Shown here: positions 10,330 to 22,980 of the stretch, piece by piece
Numbering within the stretch: position 1 is the first letter of the stretch
Layout of the letters: every line of letters starts with the position of its first letter
Source: Ignelater luminosus
Taxonomy: Eukaryota > Arthropoda > Insecta > Coleoptera > Elateridae
DNA length: 64,000 nt
Direction of reading: 5' to 3'
NCBI GenBank assembly: GCA_011009095.1
Contig: VTPC01005845.1
Span: forward strand, 180,049-244,048
Made by a program: the position numbers and the translations under genes
Notes under the pieces: generated by a model
Databases searched by the model: none
Seen by the model: the letters and a program-made list of their open reading frames with translations, nothing else
Told to the model about the DNA's origin: nothing

Positions 10330-12305
10330 TCTTCAGGTGCACCGTAGGGTCTACCTGCACAACAGGTTTGAGTTTACTTTATAGAATCTTAACACTTCAG
10401 ACTATCAGTTAATATAAAAACATTCCTACTGCTGTAGAACAGGTTATTATTTCGTCTGTATCTGCTTGGAATACCGTTGCGTGTAGAGCAAGATTAACAG
10501 ATTTTCTGCTAAACAACTAGCTAATAAGATGATCAAAAATTATGCAAAGGTAGTTTCCGTAGTTAAGCGGATGAGTATATGAAGAAAGAAAAACAGTGTA
10601 ACTTTTCAAACAGGAATGCTCATGACTGGATATCAAAAACAAATCTGGAGAATTTTGAAAACTTGGTAATAAAGGTATCGTAAGTGAGAAAATCATAATG
10701 AATTAGTAGGTCTTTGCTCAATAAAAAGGCAAGAGAAACTAAAATCAAGATTAGTGGACCAAACAGAGAAAAATATAAGAAAACTAGTTGAAAGCTACCT
10801 AAGGAATTTCATTGTGTCCAGAAAGGGCTAAAGCATTAAAAATTATTTAAAAGTACAGAAACTCCTCTACATTGTTTTAGGATGCCAGCTATCTTTTACA
10901 TTAGTTTTAAACAGACACCGGCCATTTAGAAAAAGGATGAAGATCTTGACAAAACCTTATTTTAGTGCTACAAAAGAAAAAAAACTAAAATATAAAAAAG
11001 AAATGTAATTGGAGATGTAAAACAAAACATGTTAGGATTCGTTGTTTAAGAAAAAAAATTTAAATAAAGCCAAATCTGTAAGTTAATGCAATATTGCTTG
11101 GTTTATTATTATTAATCATCCTTTTGTAAGAATTCGTAATGGAAAATCACAATCAATGGTTATGTCTTTTAATAAAAACGCCAGTCAAGAAGCAGACTGA
11201 CTAGATCAAATGTTTGTTCACCTTTACAAACACAATTTATTATGTATCACCGTTCAAAACAAAGCTGAATCCACCAAGCGTACTCTAACTAGCCTGAAAT
11301 CATGAATTAAAAACAAGAGCTTTGAAATTATTCAGAAATGAATGCGGGATTGTTTTCAATTATACGTAGAATACACATCGATGTTGTTTTTTCAATCCGT
11401 TTAATTACTTAATCCATAACTTTTTTTAGTTGTTTTCATTCTTTTCTGTTTTGTGCTATGATTCCGGTATTATTTTATTCTATTTCTCGGTCTTGGATTT
11501 CTAGTCAGTCAGATTCTTTTAGGTTGTTGCTTCCATTCGTTCTTTGGCCTGTTACTTTTGTTTCGAATATTTTCTTCGTCCATATCTTCTTCTGCTCTCT
11601 TGCATGATTTTATAATCGCTTTTCTTATTGTCCTTTATGTTTCATATATCATCATCATGTTTATTTGTTGTCTTTAGTTCTAGTAGTAAAGAATAATCGT
11701 TTCTTCTGACTTTTACTTCTATGTTTTTTCATAAGCTCCTACACTACATTCAGGAGGTGATTTATCGTTTCTAATGTAAGCACTTTTTGTATATTTATGT
11801 ATTTTCTTGTGTTGCAATTTTGTATTTGATGCTATTAGGTCAAAATAATAATTTAACACCAGGACCAGTTCCTGCCTTTTGCATCATTATGTTTATTGTG
11901 AACTCGACAGGACTAATAAAGAAGAATTCGTAACTTAAAGGTTCAGGATGAAAAAGGCACGTACAACTTCCATGGAGGAGTATGAAACTATTGTCTGGTT
12001 GACACATACAAACAAATATTCGGTAATTGAGTTAAAACCAGTATTTACCAAATTAGAACACAACTTTGAAGAAATACTGTATCTGTCCTCACGGCATCTT
12101 GTGATTTTCTGACTTCAGTGAAGTTTGCTCTTAGGATAGAACTTGTAGATGTTGGTCGTTTTCGTTTAGGTTTTAATACGCAGGCAATCGCTTTTAAAAT
12201 CTCTCGTTTAGCTGTCAAATGTATAAACAAATCATCCATTCACCACGCAATTATCCAAAACAAAGGTAAAAGTAGGAAAGTACCATTGTTTAGCTTTACT
12301 TAAAA
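10330..12305. other. No gene recognised
   Basis: AT-rich sequence without convincing open frames or terminal repeats. The ORFs at 12045-12239 (minus) and 12118-12303 (plus) lie just upstream of the LINE and look like chance frames. Confidence 0.4.
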
Positions 12306-14146
12306 GGAAACAATTACTGGCTAAATGAAGGAATCCAGAAACTGATAGAGGAAAAAAACAAGCATACCTCGAGTGGCTTACTACTGCAGATAGTGAAGAT
12401 AGAAAAACGTATCGAAGGTACTGTTACCAAGTAAAAAAGGAGGTAACAAAATTGAAAAATGAGTATTGGCAGCAAACGTGTTCGGAAATAGATAACTTAA
12501 TAGGAAGCTCTAAATTAAGGGCAGCTTGGAAAATTATAAGATCATTAAAAACAAATACAAAAAAATGACGATTAATCCAATTAGGAAAACTGAATGGAAA
12601 AATTACTATTAATATCTATTGTCGGAAAGAAGAAGTGAATTTAAGAACGTCAGTTATAATCAAGAAGTAGAAGATAAATGTGGAAGTTTTCAATTATATA
12701 AAGTAAAAGAAGCATTAAAGAGAATGAAGAATAAAAAACGTCCTGGTCCTGAAGGGATTCCGGTGGAGCTATTCAAGTACGCACCCGAAATTGTCCTAGA
12801 GACAGTTACAAGATTATTTAACAGATGTTTAAAAGGGGAGCCTTCACCATCAAAGTAGAGAGTAGCCTACGTCACTTCACTAATCAAAAAAAAAAGAACA
12901 AAAAAGACTGTACGGAAGGGTATTAAAAAATAGAATTGAAGATCAGATGGAAGAGTTGGAAGAGCAAAGCGGTTTTAGACCAGGAAGATCATGTGTGGAC
13001 TACCTTTTCTGCTTAAAGCAACTGATGGAAAAAACTATCGCACGCGGAAGTGAACTGCATTTAGTCTTTATGGGCCTGAAAAAGGCGTATGATAGCGTTT
13101 CAGTAAGTAAGTTGTGGCATGCAATGAAAAAACAAAAAATACACACAAGATATATAAATGCAGTATAAGAATTTTATAAAGAAAATGTTAGCTATGTCAA
13201 AACAAGAAATGGAATTACAGAACCATTTGCTGTTAATAAAGGTCTAAGGCAGGGATGCTGTCTCTCTCTCTCTCCAACACTTTCTAAATTGTACTTGAAT
13301 TCGGTCTTAAGACACTGGATAAAGAAATGTAGTAATATGAAAGTCCAGACTGAAGAATAATTTATTTATATATTACTATTCGCGGACGATCAAGTTGTTC
13401 TTGCTGAAGACATAGACGATGTATAGTACATGCTAAGGAAGCTTATGGAAGAATATAGTCGTTGAGGTTTGGAAATAAATACAGAGAAGTCTCAACATAT
13501 GGCAGTAGAAGGGGAAGAAGAAGCTCTGACTGTAGAAGGTACAACTATTAAAACAACAGCAACATATAAATAATTGGGAAACACATTTACAAAGAACAGT
13601 AGAGACGAAAAGGATATACGAAACAAAATAGGCAGAGGCCGTAATATAATTTCAAGAATTAATTCCCTTCTCTGGGTAAAAACATAAGTAAAAATACTAA
13701 AATACACATATTTAAATCTATTACAGAAAGTCGTGTCACCTACGGATCAGAAATTTGGACAATGAATAAACAAATACAGAATAGAGTACAAGCAGTAGAA
13801 AATACATATTGGCGTAGATGTTGCGGTTTGACACTTGAAGACCGGGTTCAAAATGAAACTATTAGGCAGAGAATGGGAATACAGGGTACAACACTAGACA
13901 CCATTAAAAGGAAAAAACTAAGCTGGTACGGCCATATAAGAATGGGAATAGATAAACTACCAAGACAAATATTCGAATGGACTCCGAAAAGAAGAAGGAA
14001 GAAAGGAAGAGCACGAACACGCTGGAAAGATGAAATAAACAAAGCAATGGAGAAAAGAGAGCTAGAAAGAGATTCGTGGCTAGATAAGAAACAATGGCGC
14101 CTAGGATGCGACAGCCATACGCGCTGTAAAAAAGTCGCTATATATA
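12306..14146 (+). pseudogene. Non-LTR retrotransposon (RTE-like endonuclease/reverse transcriptase), 5'-truncated
   Basis: The plus strand encodes the post-endonuclease linker (from 12309: NNYWLNEGIQKL, then KLKNEYWQQTCSEIDNLIGS), the reverse-transcriptase fingers (12619-12858: MKNKKRPGPEGIPVELFKY), RT motifs from 12947 (SGFRPGRSCVDYLFCLKQL), and the polymerase box FADD at 13379-13390. The C-terminal region 13762-14151 has the R/K-rich WYGHIRMGIDKLPRQIFEWT signature common to insect RTE-type LINEs. Reverse transcription at a nicked target is the family's role. It is dead: the first catalytic Asp of RT motif A is Gly (VFMGLKKAYD, Gly codon 13073-13075), and there are several frameshifts and in-frame stops. 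The endonuclease domain is missing. The coding sequence runs to the edge of the giant inverted repeat at 14147, and its last codons overlap that element's end. Confidence 0.85.
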
Positions 14147-14842
14147 CAGGGTGAGTTTTTTTCGATGTTTAGTAGGGGGATCTCGGAAACTAGCGGGGAT
14201 AGAGAGACGCGATAAAAGAGGAAAGAATTGCAGTTTTACGAGCTCAATTTAATGAGCTTTTTGTTTTTTGGAAAAAATGCATGGCTAACTAGATATTTCG
14301 CAAAAATAATTTTTTTGTTATTTTGTTTAGTGCCTATAGCTCTGTTATTATTGACTTTAGAAAAAATGTGTAAAGGAAAAAGTTGTAGGTAACTATGTGC
14401 TTAATAATACAGTCTAACCGAATTTTTTATTTAAGCTATAATTTTTGAGTTATGACACAAGCTTGTGTTTTTTCTAATGGAAACCATAGTCGGCCATGGC
14501 TTTATAAAAAAGGCCTTTTTTCAAAGATTCTAAGAATATATTACTTGACATAATTATTTTTATAAATAAATAAATTATGGCCTTGTTTTTCTTTTCATTT
14601 TCGAACTGCTCAAGTAGTACGCTATAGAAACAATTGATAGATGCGCGCATCACGTCTAATAATAAAATTCAAGTTAGTTATTAAAATTTTTATTTTTATT
14701 TTGAAATTATAAACACAATTATTTTAAATAAAAATAATTTCTGAGAAACCAATAAACAGAAAATGACAAACGATAAATTAAGAAACAATAAAGGAAATTA
14801 GAATATAGAGCAGTACCAAAACAACGTAATTAAAGTAAGTAA
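14147..14842 (+). repeat. Left arm of the giant inverted repeat
   Basis: Pairs with 15135-15865. The matching is clear from the outer cagggtgag end to the inner gtaagtaa (about 14835-14842). Shared landmarks include gacacaagcttgtg, ataaacagaaaatgacaaac and acaacgtaatt. Confidence 0.85.
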
Positions 14843-14863
14843 AGTATTTAGGACTAAACATGT

Positions 14864-15045
14864 TCAAAGGTTCAACATTATAATTAATGCACAAGTTACA
14901 TCAATATTAGCAAAAACTTTTAGTACAGCTTCTTTAAGGTCATCTACTGTGTCGTATGACTTTTGATATACCCTATCTTTTTATTTTTATGACACAAAAT
15001 GTAACACTCAATCATATCACGCTTTTCTTGATTAGAAAAATTCAT
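14864..15045 (-). pseudogene. Fused N- and C-terminal ends of a Tc1/mariner-type transposase
   Basis: On the minus strand, ATG at 15045-15043 opens MNFSNQEKRDMIECYILCHK, which resembles the N-terminal helix-turn-helix region of insect transposases of the DUF4817-containing IS630/Tc1 group. About 25 codons later the sequence shifts frame and reads SYDTVDDLKEAVLKVFANID, typical of the extreme C-terminal helix of mariner-type transposases, ending at a stop 14866-14864. The DDE/D catalytic core is missing, so this is an internal-deletion derivative. It occupies the unpaired centre between the two long arms, which supports a common origin for arms and gene. Confidence 0.65.
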
Positions 15046-15134
15046 ATTGATAATTAACGAAACCAAAATCAACATTAATTAGAAACTAAATGATTTGCAC
15101 CTGTCAATAGGTAATTGTCGTTTGCATCTGTTAA

Positions 15135-15865
15135 TTACTTACTTCAATTACGTTGTTTTAGTACTACTTTATTTATATCCTAATTTCTTTTATTGTTTCT
15201 TAATTTATCGTTTGTCATTTTCTGTTTATTAGTTTTTCAGAAATATTTTTATTTAAAATTGCAACTCTAAAGGAATAAACATTTCCCACCAAAATAATTA
15301 TGTTTATAATTTTGAAATTAAAAGAAAAATTTTAATAACTAACTTAAATTTTATTATTAAACGCAATGCACATCTATCAATTGTTTCCATAGCGTACTAC
15401 TTGAACAGTTCAAAAATAAAAAGAAAAAAGGTCAAAATTTATTTATTTATAAAATTAACTATGGCAAGTGGTATATCGTTAGAATCGTTGAAAAAGGGCC
15501 TTTTTTATAACGTCATGGCCAACTATGGTTTCCATTAGAAAAAACACAAGCTTGTGTCATAACTCAAGAATTATAGCTTAAATAAGAAATTCGGTTAGAC
15601 TGTATTATTAAGCACATAATTACCTACAACTTTTTTCTTTACACATTTTTTCTAAAGTCAATAATAACAGAGCTATAGGCACTGAACGAAATAACAGGAA
15701 AACTTATTTTTGCGAGATATCTAGTTAGCCATGCATTTTTTCTAAAAAGCAAAAACCTCATTAAATTAAGCTCGTAAAACTGAAATTCTTTCCCCATTTA
15801 ATCGTCTCTCTATCTCCGCTAGTTTCCGAGATCCCCCTACGAAACATCGAAAAAAACTCACCCTG
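15135..15865 (-). repeat. Right arm of the giant inverted repeat
   Basis: Reverse complement of 14147-14842, slightly longer because of small insertions (for example around 15240-15300). It ends aaaaaaactcaccctg followed by TA. Confidence 0.85.
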
Positions 15866-15867
15866 TA

Positions 15868-18800
15868 TATTTACAAATTTTAGGCGTATTCTTTTATTAG
15901 TAACTCAACTTGTTTATTATTTGAAATATTATGCTTGAAACTTATACACATTTTTGCAACATTTCTTACAAAACCTGCATTAATAGTAATCAATAGTGAT
16001 TTTAAAAAATGGCTTACTCTTTAGAATACTTTTAGAGATTTCTATTAAAAAAAAGTTCTTTCTTAATTGCATGGATATCAAAAATTCCCTAAATAGTCGA
16101 TTTTCCTAAGTAGAAAAGCATTAAGATGTACATTTTTGGTAATTTCTAAACTTTATTGCCAAATAAATTCTTCCTAATGGTATAAAGCAGAATCTCTTCG
16201 TTCGAAAACTTAAAATTGAAACGCAGAGTTGTTTTCACTCTACTAGATGATTACCTCCTATCGATTTCTAACAGTGAGTTGAGTAGATATCAAATAGTAT
16301 ATTAACCATTATTATACAGTAATTGTCAGTGATAGATTGTTCATAATTTACTTTGTAAATTACATGTTGGGGAAGATTATAACCGGTAGCTGTATTCACA
16401 TTTGTTACAAATGAAAAGCTATTTAGATGTACTACTTACCTATAAATTATGTACACCTACTCTATACATAGTACAAAGCGAATAAATATTTTTTTATTAA
16501 AGCTGTAATTTAAATTAATATTTTATTAAGTATTGGATAGACTTGTATTTTTTGAACAGATCGGGAATCAAGCCGTAAATAACTATATTAAAGTTGTCTC
16601 TTTACACTATTAAACATTACTGACATTATACAAAACCGAAAAGACCCTCTTTTGACATCTTCTAATTTATATATTCTCCAAAGTACCATTAATTTCAAAC
16701 TTACAAATATTTTTGACTTTTTCAAAAACATCTGCGCTTGTTATCTGTATAAAATGAGTTATGTTGGGTATTGTTATACACCAGTACTAATAAAGGGGTG
16801 TTAAAACCCCAGAGAAAACATATGCAAGTAGCATCTAGAACGATCAGTACATAAATGCAAAAGAGAAATGGCGCTGCCTCTCTCATATCAGCTGTATTAA
16901 ATTGGGAACAGAAGTTTCCTGCGAATAACGTATTTAGCAAGTATTCTAGAAATCCCTATGCGTAAATGTTTGCAACATCTGTCGTTCAATGTGGAGAAAA
17001 TATTTGCAATGGCTTTAAACGCGTTAATAAGCGGGTGCTTCTGTATTACTGTGAATATAATGTGTAATTGTATAGTTTGTATTAGGAAATTCGGGAGATT
17101 ATTTGTGTGTTTAGAAGCAATTGCTTTGGATCTCTTCTATAATATAAACGATAAAGTTCTATGCAACTATTTACTTCCATGACTGCTATAAGACGAGAAT
17201 AGCTGTTTACTTTGTAACACATACGGTCACTTTGTGGATATCTGTCGTCGTTGTAACTTTGAATTAGTTCAGGATATTTATGTTTGCATTTCTAAAGTTG
17301 CTGTACGAGTATGTTCTGCCATAAAATATTTCCTTTAGTCTTATTATATGTAGCGTACAGCAGTTAGACGGCATATTTAAAGAGAGAGAAACTTTGAAAT
17401 GAACCTAAACAAATGTTTACTTTGAAAATTTAAATCCAATTTAATCAAATAAAAATATCTCTAATCTTGCTTTAATATCGTTTTGTTTGTATTAAGTTTC
17501 GTTAGCAAAAGCGAAAGACTTCGCTTTGACCTGATTTATTTTACTTAATTTCGAAAATTGTTTGTCAAACTTTAAATTTTGTTATTTCCAATCATTTAAC
17601 TTTAAAATTTACTAAACAAAAATTTATAATTTTCACATTTTATTTAACATGGCATTTATCATCATGTAAATTAGACTTACTAAATGATTTAAATTCACTT
17701 TAACATTTACATAAGCAGTTAAGACCACCAACCGACAGTGCGCATAAATAAACAATTCATTAAAATCGCAAGTCGCAAAATTACAGTCGAGACAGAAGAC
17801 TGAAAAGAACTACGCAAAGACAAAGGCGTTGTTTTAGAGTTTACGTTACTTCAACGTTTATTGTCGCGTCCTTACGCTTAATTTTAAATAGTTTGTTCAG
17901 CTAACAAAAACACTCCTAAATTCGAGGATTGCTACAAACAAAAACATACGAAGTTGTACTTCTGTAAAAGCCGTGAACGAATAATCGGTACAACGTCTAG
18001 GTAAAACCTAATCAACGTTCACCAACTTACGTCTCGCACTGTTTTGCGATGTCAAACACAATTAAATATAGGAGGGTTTAGCGACGTAGGTAAATTTTAA
18101 GCGAGGTTTATGTAGTTGTGACAATCACCACCACACCCCGAGCACTGAGCCGACAATGTGTCGCCTCCTCGCATTTCAATTATACTTTATGTTTCATCTT
18201 CCGCATGGGTACAGACCATTGTACCCTGTTGTTCACGTTACCCCATCTGTGACGCCTACCGTTCACACCGACGACGCTACTACCATCGCACATTGCTTAT
18301 GGGTCCCTCAGCGCGAAACGTACCGGAGGATATTTAAAATACCTTATTATGCCGGTCGCTCGTCGACTGTATACGTAAAGACCTTTTGTTGCTATTAACC
18401 TTTTTATTACACGTAACGCTCACCCCCGCAATTAATATTGTCAGTATTGTCACGCAGAATGCGCATAAATAAACTGCTACGACAAATTCTCACAATACAT
18501 CACGAAAGAAACGTCGGATTTCTTCAAAAAATTCACTCCCTCGCCGCCGTTGAATAAGAAAAATCTAAATTATTTCCTGTCAGCATTTCCGACTTTTCTA
18601 TATCGAAAAGTCCAGCCGCAGTGAGGTATGAACCATAAATCAAATGCAGGATTCGTGTGGATAATCGACAGTCGTATGTGGCAGCTGAACATAATTCTAT
18701 AGACAGTTCGAGAGCCGCTGAAAGCTGAAAAAGCACAATACTGAAAGAGGCTTTGTCGAAGAACATTTTTAAAGTTACTTGAATAGTTGGTAGAATTTCA

Positions 18801-19495
18801 CTGAATTTTCCTAGTATGAAAATGACATGGTACAGAGCACATGCTCCACATGTCTTTTACAATGTAAGCGCTTTCTGCACGACAATTTCATTTCATTCTC
18901 TTAAGAAACAAAAGATACTAAAACCACAAACAAAATTCGTTAATGGCGCTTTTATCTTACAACCAGTTATGCATCTTATTTTCTCTCTACTTACTATTAT
19001 TTTTGCTTTATGCAAGTTGTAAATTTGAGTCTCACTTTTTAAATTTTATATTTCTTCTTATTGTTTTACTCTGATTCAACTCTCTGAAACTGACCAGTAT
19101 TAACTCTTTTAGGTTGATCATTCCGTTTCAATTTGCTAAAAATATTTTTACGCTACTAAAAGCAATTTCCAATCATCTTTTATATTGAACTTTAATCAAA
19201 CATCAAAGAGCTTTTAACATAAATTGTTTTATATTTAGAATAACTAGATACTAAATCTAACTAAAACATAGAAGTTGCATTTACGTTAGATAAAACATCA
19301 AAACGGATTCAACCCATAACGTAATAAAACAGGCAGTATTTAAGCTTATTAAGTCGTCAAGTGTAACTAGAGCGCAATTCGTTTTAAAATCCACTTTTTA
19401 ATTTTTATACGTTTTCACTGATTTTAAGAACTAGATATCAGCATTTCAAAGTTGCTTCAAAATTATTTATCGCTTAAACTTAAATTTTTTTAGTT
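15868..19495. other. No gene recognised
   Basis: Mostly AT-rich. The stretch 17700-18530 is less AT-rich and keeps many CpG dinucleotides; a 15-bp word (tgcgcataaataaac) occurs near 17739 and again near 18460, about 720 bp apart. The 80-codon plus frame at 18156-18398 has no recognisable domain. I cannot say whether this is an old element or a regulatory region. Confidence 0.35.
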
Positions 19496-21695
19496 TTGAA
19501 AGATTGGAACAGCCGCCTCGCCAACCAAAAGGAAACACTCCTCCTACAATATGCTACGCAGCACGACATTGCTGTTGTCGGGCCACCTGTCCCCACCTTT
19601 TGTGGACAGGGTCGCCCCGACGTCCTGAACATTGCAGTCCTCAAAAACCTACGCTTTAATTACGACATCTTCTCCCTCCCCGAACTGACATCAGACCACA
19701 ACCCTGTGCTACTCCACCTCGGCGACTTCATTGACTCACCACCGACTTACCGACATATCATCTCCTGGCCAGCGTACCACAACCATCTACAATCGACTTA
19801 TGGAAATATCCCCGTCATCCAGAACATTAAAGACCTGGAAAACGAAGTAACGCACCTAACCAACCGAATTCAGTCCTCCCTCCATTATGCGACCAACCCA
19901 AATCCAATCCCTGATGGTCGCGATATTCTCCCACAGAATATACTCGTCGACGCTGGCAAATCACCACCAACCCAGCCGATTACATCGAACTCACTCAGCT
20001 AAACAATCACATCAGAACGGAAATCCAAACCTACCGTAACCAAACATGGTCAGATAAACTCGCCTCTCTCAGTCCAACCGATAATTCACTATGGAAATTA
20101 ACTAAACGTCTGAAATCCAAGAAAACACGAATTCCTCCCATTCATGGTGCCCAAGGCCTAGCGTACACTCACGAAGAACGAGCAGAGGCTTTCGCACACA
20201 CTTTTGAACAACAATGTAGTCCAAATTACACCAACATGGATGTCCCCTTTGCAGCCCGAATCTCGCAACAAGTCCGCAACAAGGTACAAGACACCGACGA
20301 TGACTCTCCCATACAACCAACCTCCCCTGAAGAAATCGCCGCCATCATAAAATCCAGAAAACCCAAAACAGCCCCCGGACCCGACCAAATTCCTAACTAT
20401 GCTCTGAAACGACTCCCTCGCAAATAGTTAATATTACCAATTCCATTCTACGACTCCGACATTTCCCTTTGTCCTGGAAAACAGCAGACGTCATAATGAT
20501 TCCCAAACCTGGTCAAGACCCTCTTTTTCCCCAAAATTACCGTCCCATCAGCATTCTCTCTACGCTGGGCAAAATAGTAAAATCTATCATCCTTCAACGC
20601 CTCCGACACGAAATGGACGACCGGCAAATTCTACAGCACGAGCAATTCGGATTCCGAAGCGGTCACGCCACACACCATCAGATCCTGAGGCTGGTCGAAC
20701 ATATCACTGACAATTTCAACAACCACGACCACACCGGTGCTATCTTTCTGGACGTCACCAAAGCCTTAGACAAGGTCTGGCATTCTAGCTTAATTTATAA
20801 ACTATTTCAAGCACAAATCAACAGTAACCGCACGAAACTCATCGCTTCCTATATCCATCATCGCAGCTTTCGAGTCAAACTAGAAAACGTCCGATCTACC
20901 ATCCATTACATCTCAGCCGGAGTCCCTCAAGAGTCCCTCCTCTGCTCAGCCTTATATTCAATCTATGTGTCAGACCTTCCCACACCAGCCGGCACCCAAA
21001 CAGCTCTCTACGGCGATGACACGGCAATTTGGTCCCCATCCCGGGATCCACAAATGCTAGCCCGCCGTCTCCAAGAAGCCGCAGACACTATGGGAGACGA
21101 CTGGTTTTGCAAGTGGCGCATAGAAATAAATACCGACAAAAGCGCAGCAATAAACTTCACTAGAAGAAGACCCCCCCAAATGCCACCCATCACCATCCAC
21201 AACCGACCAATCCCTTGGAAGTCGAACGTCAAATACCTTAGAGTGACCCTGGACAAACGACTGACCTGGAAAGACCATACCGACCACTGCGTCCGAAAAG
21301 CCAACACCACCATCGCCACCCTATATCCCCTCCTACACCGACGCAGTTTTCTAAACCCGACCAACAAACTACTCCTATATAAATCCATTATACGACCACT
21401 ACTAACATACGCTTCCCCCAGCTAGGGCTATGCTGCTAAATCACATATTAAGAAACTGCAAATCGTACAAAATAAAATCCTCCGCATGACTTTTAACGCC
21501 CCCTGGTACATACGCAACACCGACCTACACAGAGACGCAAACATTCCAACCTTCAAGCAATTCATCCAAACCACAGCTGAAAAATTATACCTCAATACTC
21601 CGACATCTTCCAACCCATTAATAAATTCCCTCGGACAATACGACAACAACATAAGACACAAACATAAAAGACCCAAACACCTACTCCATCAATAA
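19496..21695 (+). pseudogene. Jockey-type LINE ORF2 (endonuclease end plus reverse transcriptase), 5'-truncated
   Basis: The copy begins abruptly inside the apurinic-endonuclease domain (KDWNSRLANQKETLLLQYAT), includes the SDHNPV endonuclease motif, then the RT: TAPGPDQIPNYALKRLP, IPKPGQDPLFPQNYRPISIL, FGFRSGHATHHQILRLVEHI, and a polymerase box reading YGDD at 21009-21020 where Jockey elements have FADD. The C-terminal end is HKHKRPKHLLHQ at 21695. Three visible lesions: frameshifts near 19950 and 20425, and TAG at 21423-21425 in a spot where the family has Trp (ASP-W-GYAA). Base composition is clearly more GC-rich than the flanks, and lesions are few, so this is a comparatively recent, 5'-truncated insertion. 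Confidence 0.9.
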
Positions 21696-21699
21696 AAAT

Positions 21700-22729
21700 C
21701 CCAAAACTTAAAACTCCAACAAGTATTCCTCAATCAAGACAAAGAAGGTTATAGTTTTTACTAGGTACTTCTATCACCCATAAGATATAAGAAGATAAGA
21801 TAAGCATTTGGGAAGACCGGAATTCGATATTTCGACATCGACAATTCTTACAAAATCTTGCTACCTTTGCTGTTTTAAAACTTCTCCGTCTGAGCTGCAG
21901 AAAAACTTCCGAGCTCCTGTAAATGCTCGCTCCCAAAGAAGAGATGAAACACCGTGGCTTTCCTTTTTCATTTTTCGAATGTTTTCGCGTATTTATTAGT
22001 TTTATGAAGAGCTTGATGGTCATTCTTCTACTACAATCATTGTTAGTACTTTGGGTCGGTCTGTCACTCTACCAAGGTTTGGGATTCTCAGATTGAAGTC
22101 TGCATCCCATTCCTCTTCACAATCGGCTTCTGTGTTTAGATAGGTCTAATTAGAGTCTTACAACAAATAAAGAAAGGAAGAGACTAGACTACCATCAACA
22201 TTACTTAACATTACCACTGTAATCCACCCCTAGCTCACTTAATTCTCCTCATTGTCGAAAAGATACCAAAATTTGGTATATCCCTACTCATTTCAAAACG
22301 AAATCTAGGAATTCTAGAAGAAACAAATTGAATGCTCTAACTATCAACACACCAAGCAAAATATCAATGAAGGAAAACAAACACAGAGCACAAACTTGTA
22401 ATGAACAAAGATCGAAAATCACAATGAAGATTCTGAAGATAATCATGGATTTCTTCAACTTAATTCAATCTACTTATTGGAAAAGTTGAGAAAAGTTTTG
22501 AAATGACAAAAAAAAACGTTCAGGAAGATGCTTCTGGAAATTCTGCAATTTATATCACCTAAGCACTCTTCTTTCTCACAAGCTTATTGTTTTTAGTTTC
22601 TGAGGAGTCATATTCCTTTTTTAAGGAAATTTCCTGAAAACGTATTCGGTCACTTTTACTTTTATTTTAAAATTAACTGAAAATTGTAGACTGAAAAAAA
22701 AAACTGCAGCAATAAGGTTTGTCTTTATA
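21700..22729. other. LINE 3' flank, nothing else recognised
   Basis: After the LINE stop codon a short 3' region runs to about 21800, where gatataagaagataagataa looks like an A-rich simple tail. I could not find a clear target-site duplication. The rest is AT-rich without a recognisable gene. Confidence 0.4.
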
Positions 22730-22980
22730 CAGGGTGTTAGTAAACTAATAGTACTTCGTGAAACAGGGGATAGGAAAAGTCATTTAACATAGAAAAGCCT
22801 AGTAAAAACTGTTTCTACCTTGCGCCGTTTTCAAGAAAATGTGAAAAATAGTTAGCACTATCTGGCAACGGTGTCGCACTGAAACCTTAATTATAGCCTT
22901 ATGCAAATGTATTTTAGACACCCCCTAATAAATCACTAGAAAGTTGAGTTCAATTTTTTAAGAAATTTTACCTGGGATGG
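22730..22980 (+). mobile_element. Single terminus of a mariner-type element
   Basis: At 22728 the sequence TA is followed by cagggtgttagtaaactaat and then a stretch with cgtgaaacaggggatag and gcgccgttttcaagaaaa, a layout I associate with TA-inserting mariner-type transposons of insects. It shares the CAGGGTG start with the giant inverted repeat at 14147. I found no matching opposite end downstream, so the element is truncated or strongly decayed. The right limit given is arbitrary. Confidence 0.45.

Larger units (their letters stand above)
14147..15865. mobile_element. Long-TIR non-autonomous Tc1/mariner-type element (giant inverted repeat)
   Basis: The element starts cagggtgagtttttttcgat at 14147 and ends with the reverse complement at 15865, with TA on both sides (14145-14146 and 15866-15867), as for TA-targeting IS630/Tc1/mariner transposons. 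Almost the whole element is an inverted repeat: arm 14147-14842 matches the reverse complement of 15135-15865 with scattered mismatches and small indels. The central ~290 bp carries the fused ends of a transposase reading frame on the minus strand. It was probably mobilised by a full-length relative. It inserted in or at the 3' end of the LINE to its left. Transcripts across it would fold into a hairpin of about 700 bp. Confidence 0.85.

Noticed and set aside
17739-18475. Possible LTR pair marked by tgcgcataaataaac at both ends
   Set aside because: The match is only about 15 bp and does not extend; no retroelement coding lies between.
20102-20388. Minus-strand open frames opposite the Jockey LINE
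   Set aside because: They are shadows of the plus-strand reverse-transcriptase ORF in GC-rich DNA.
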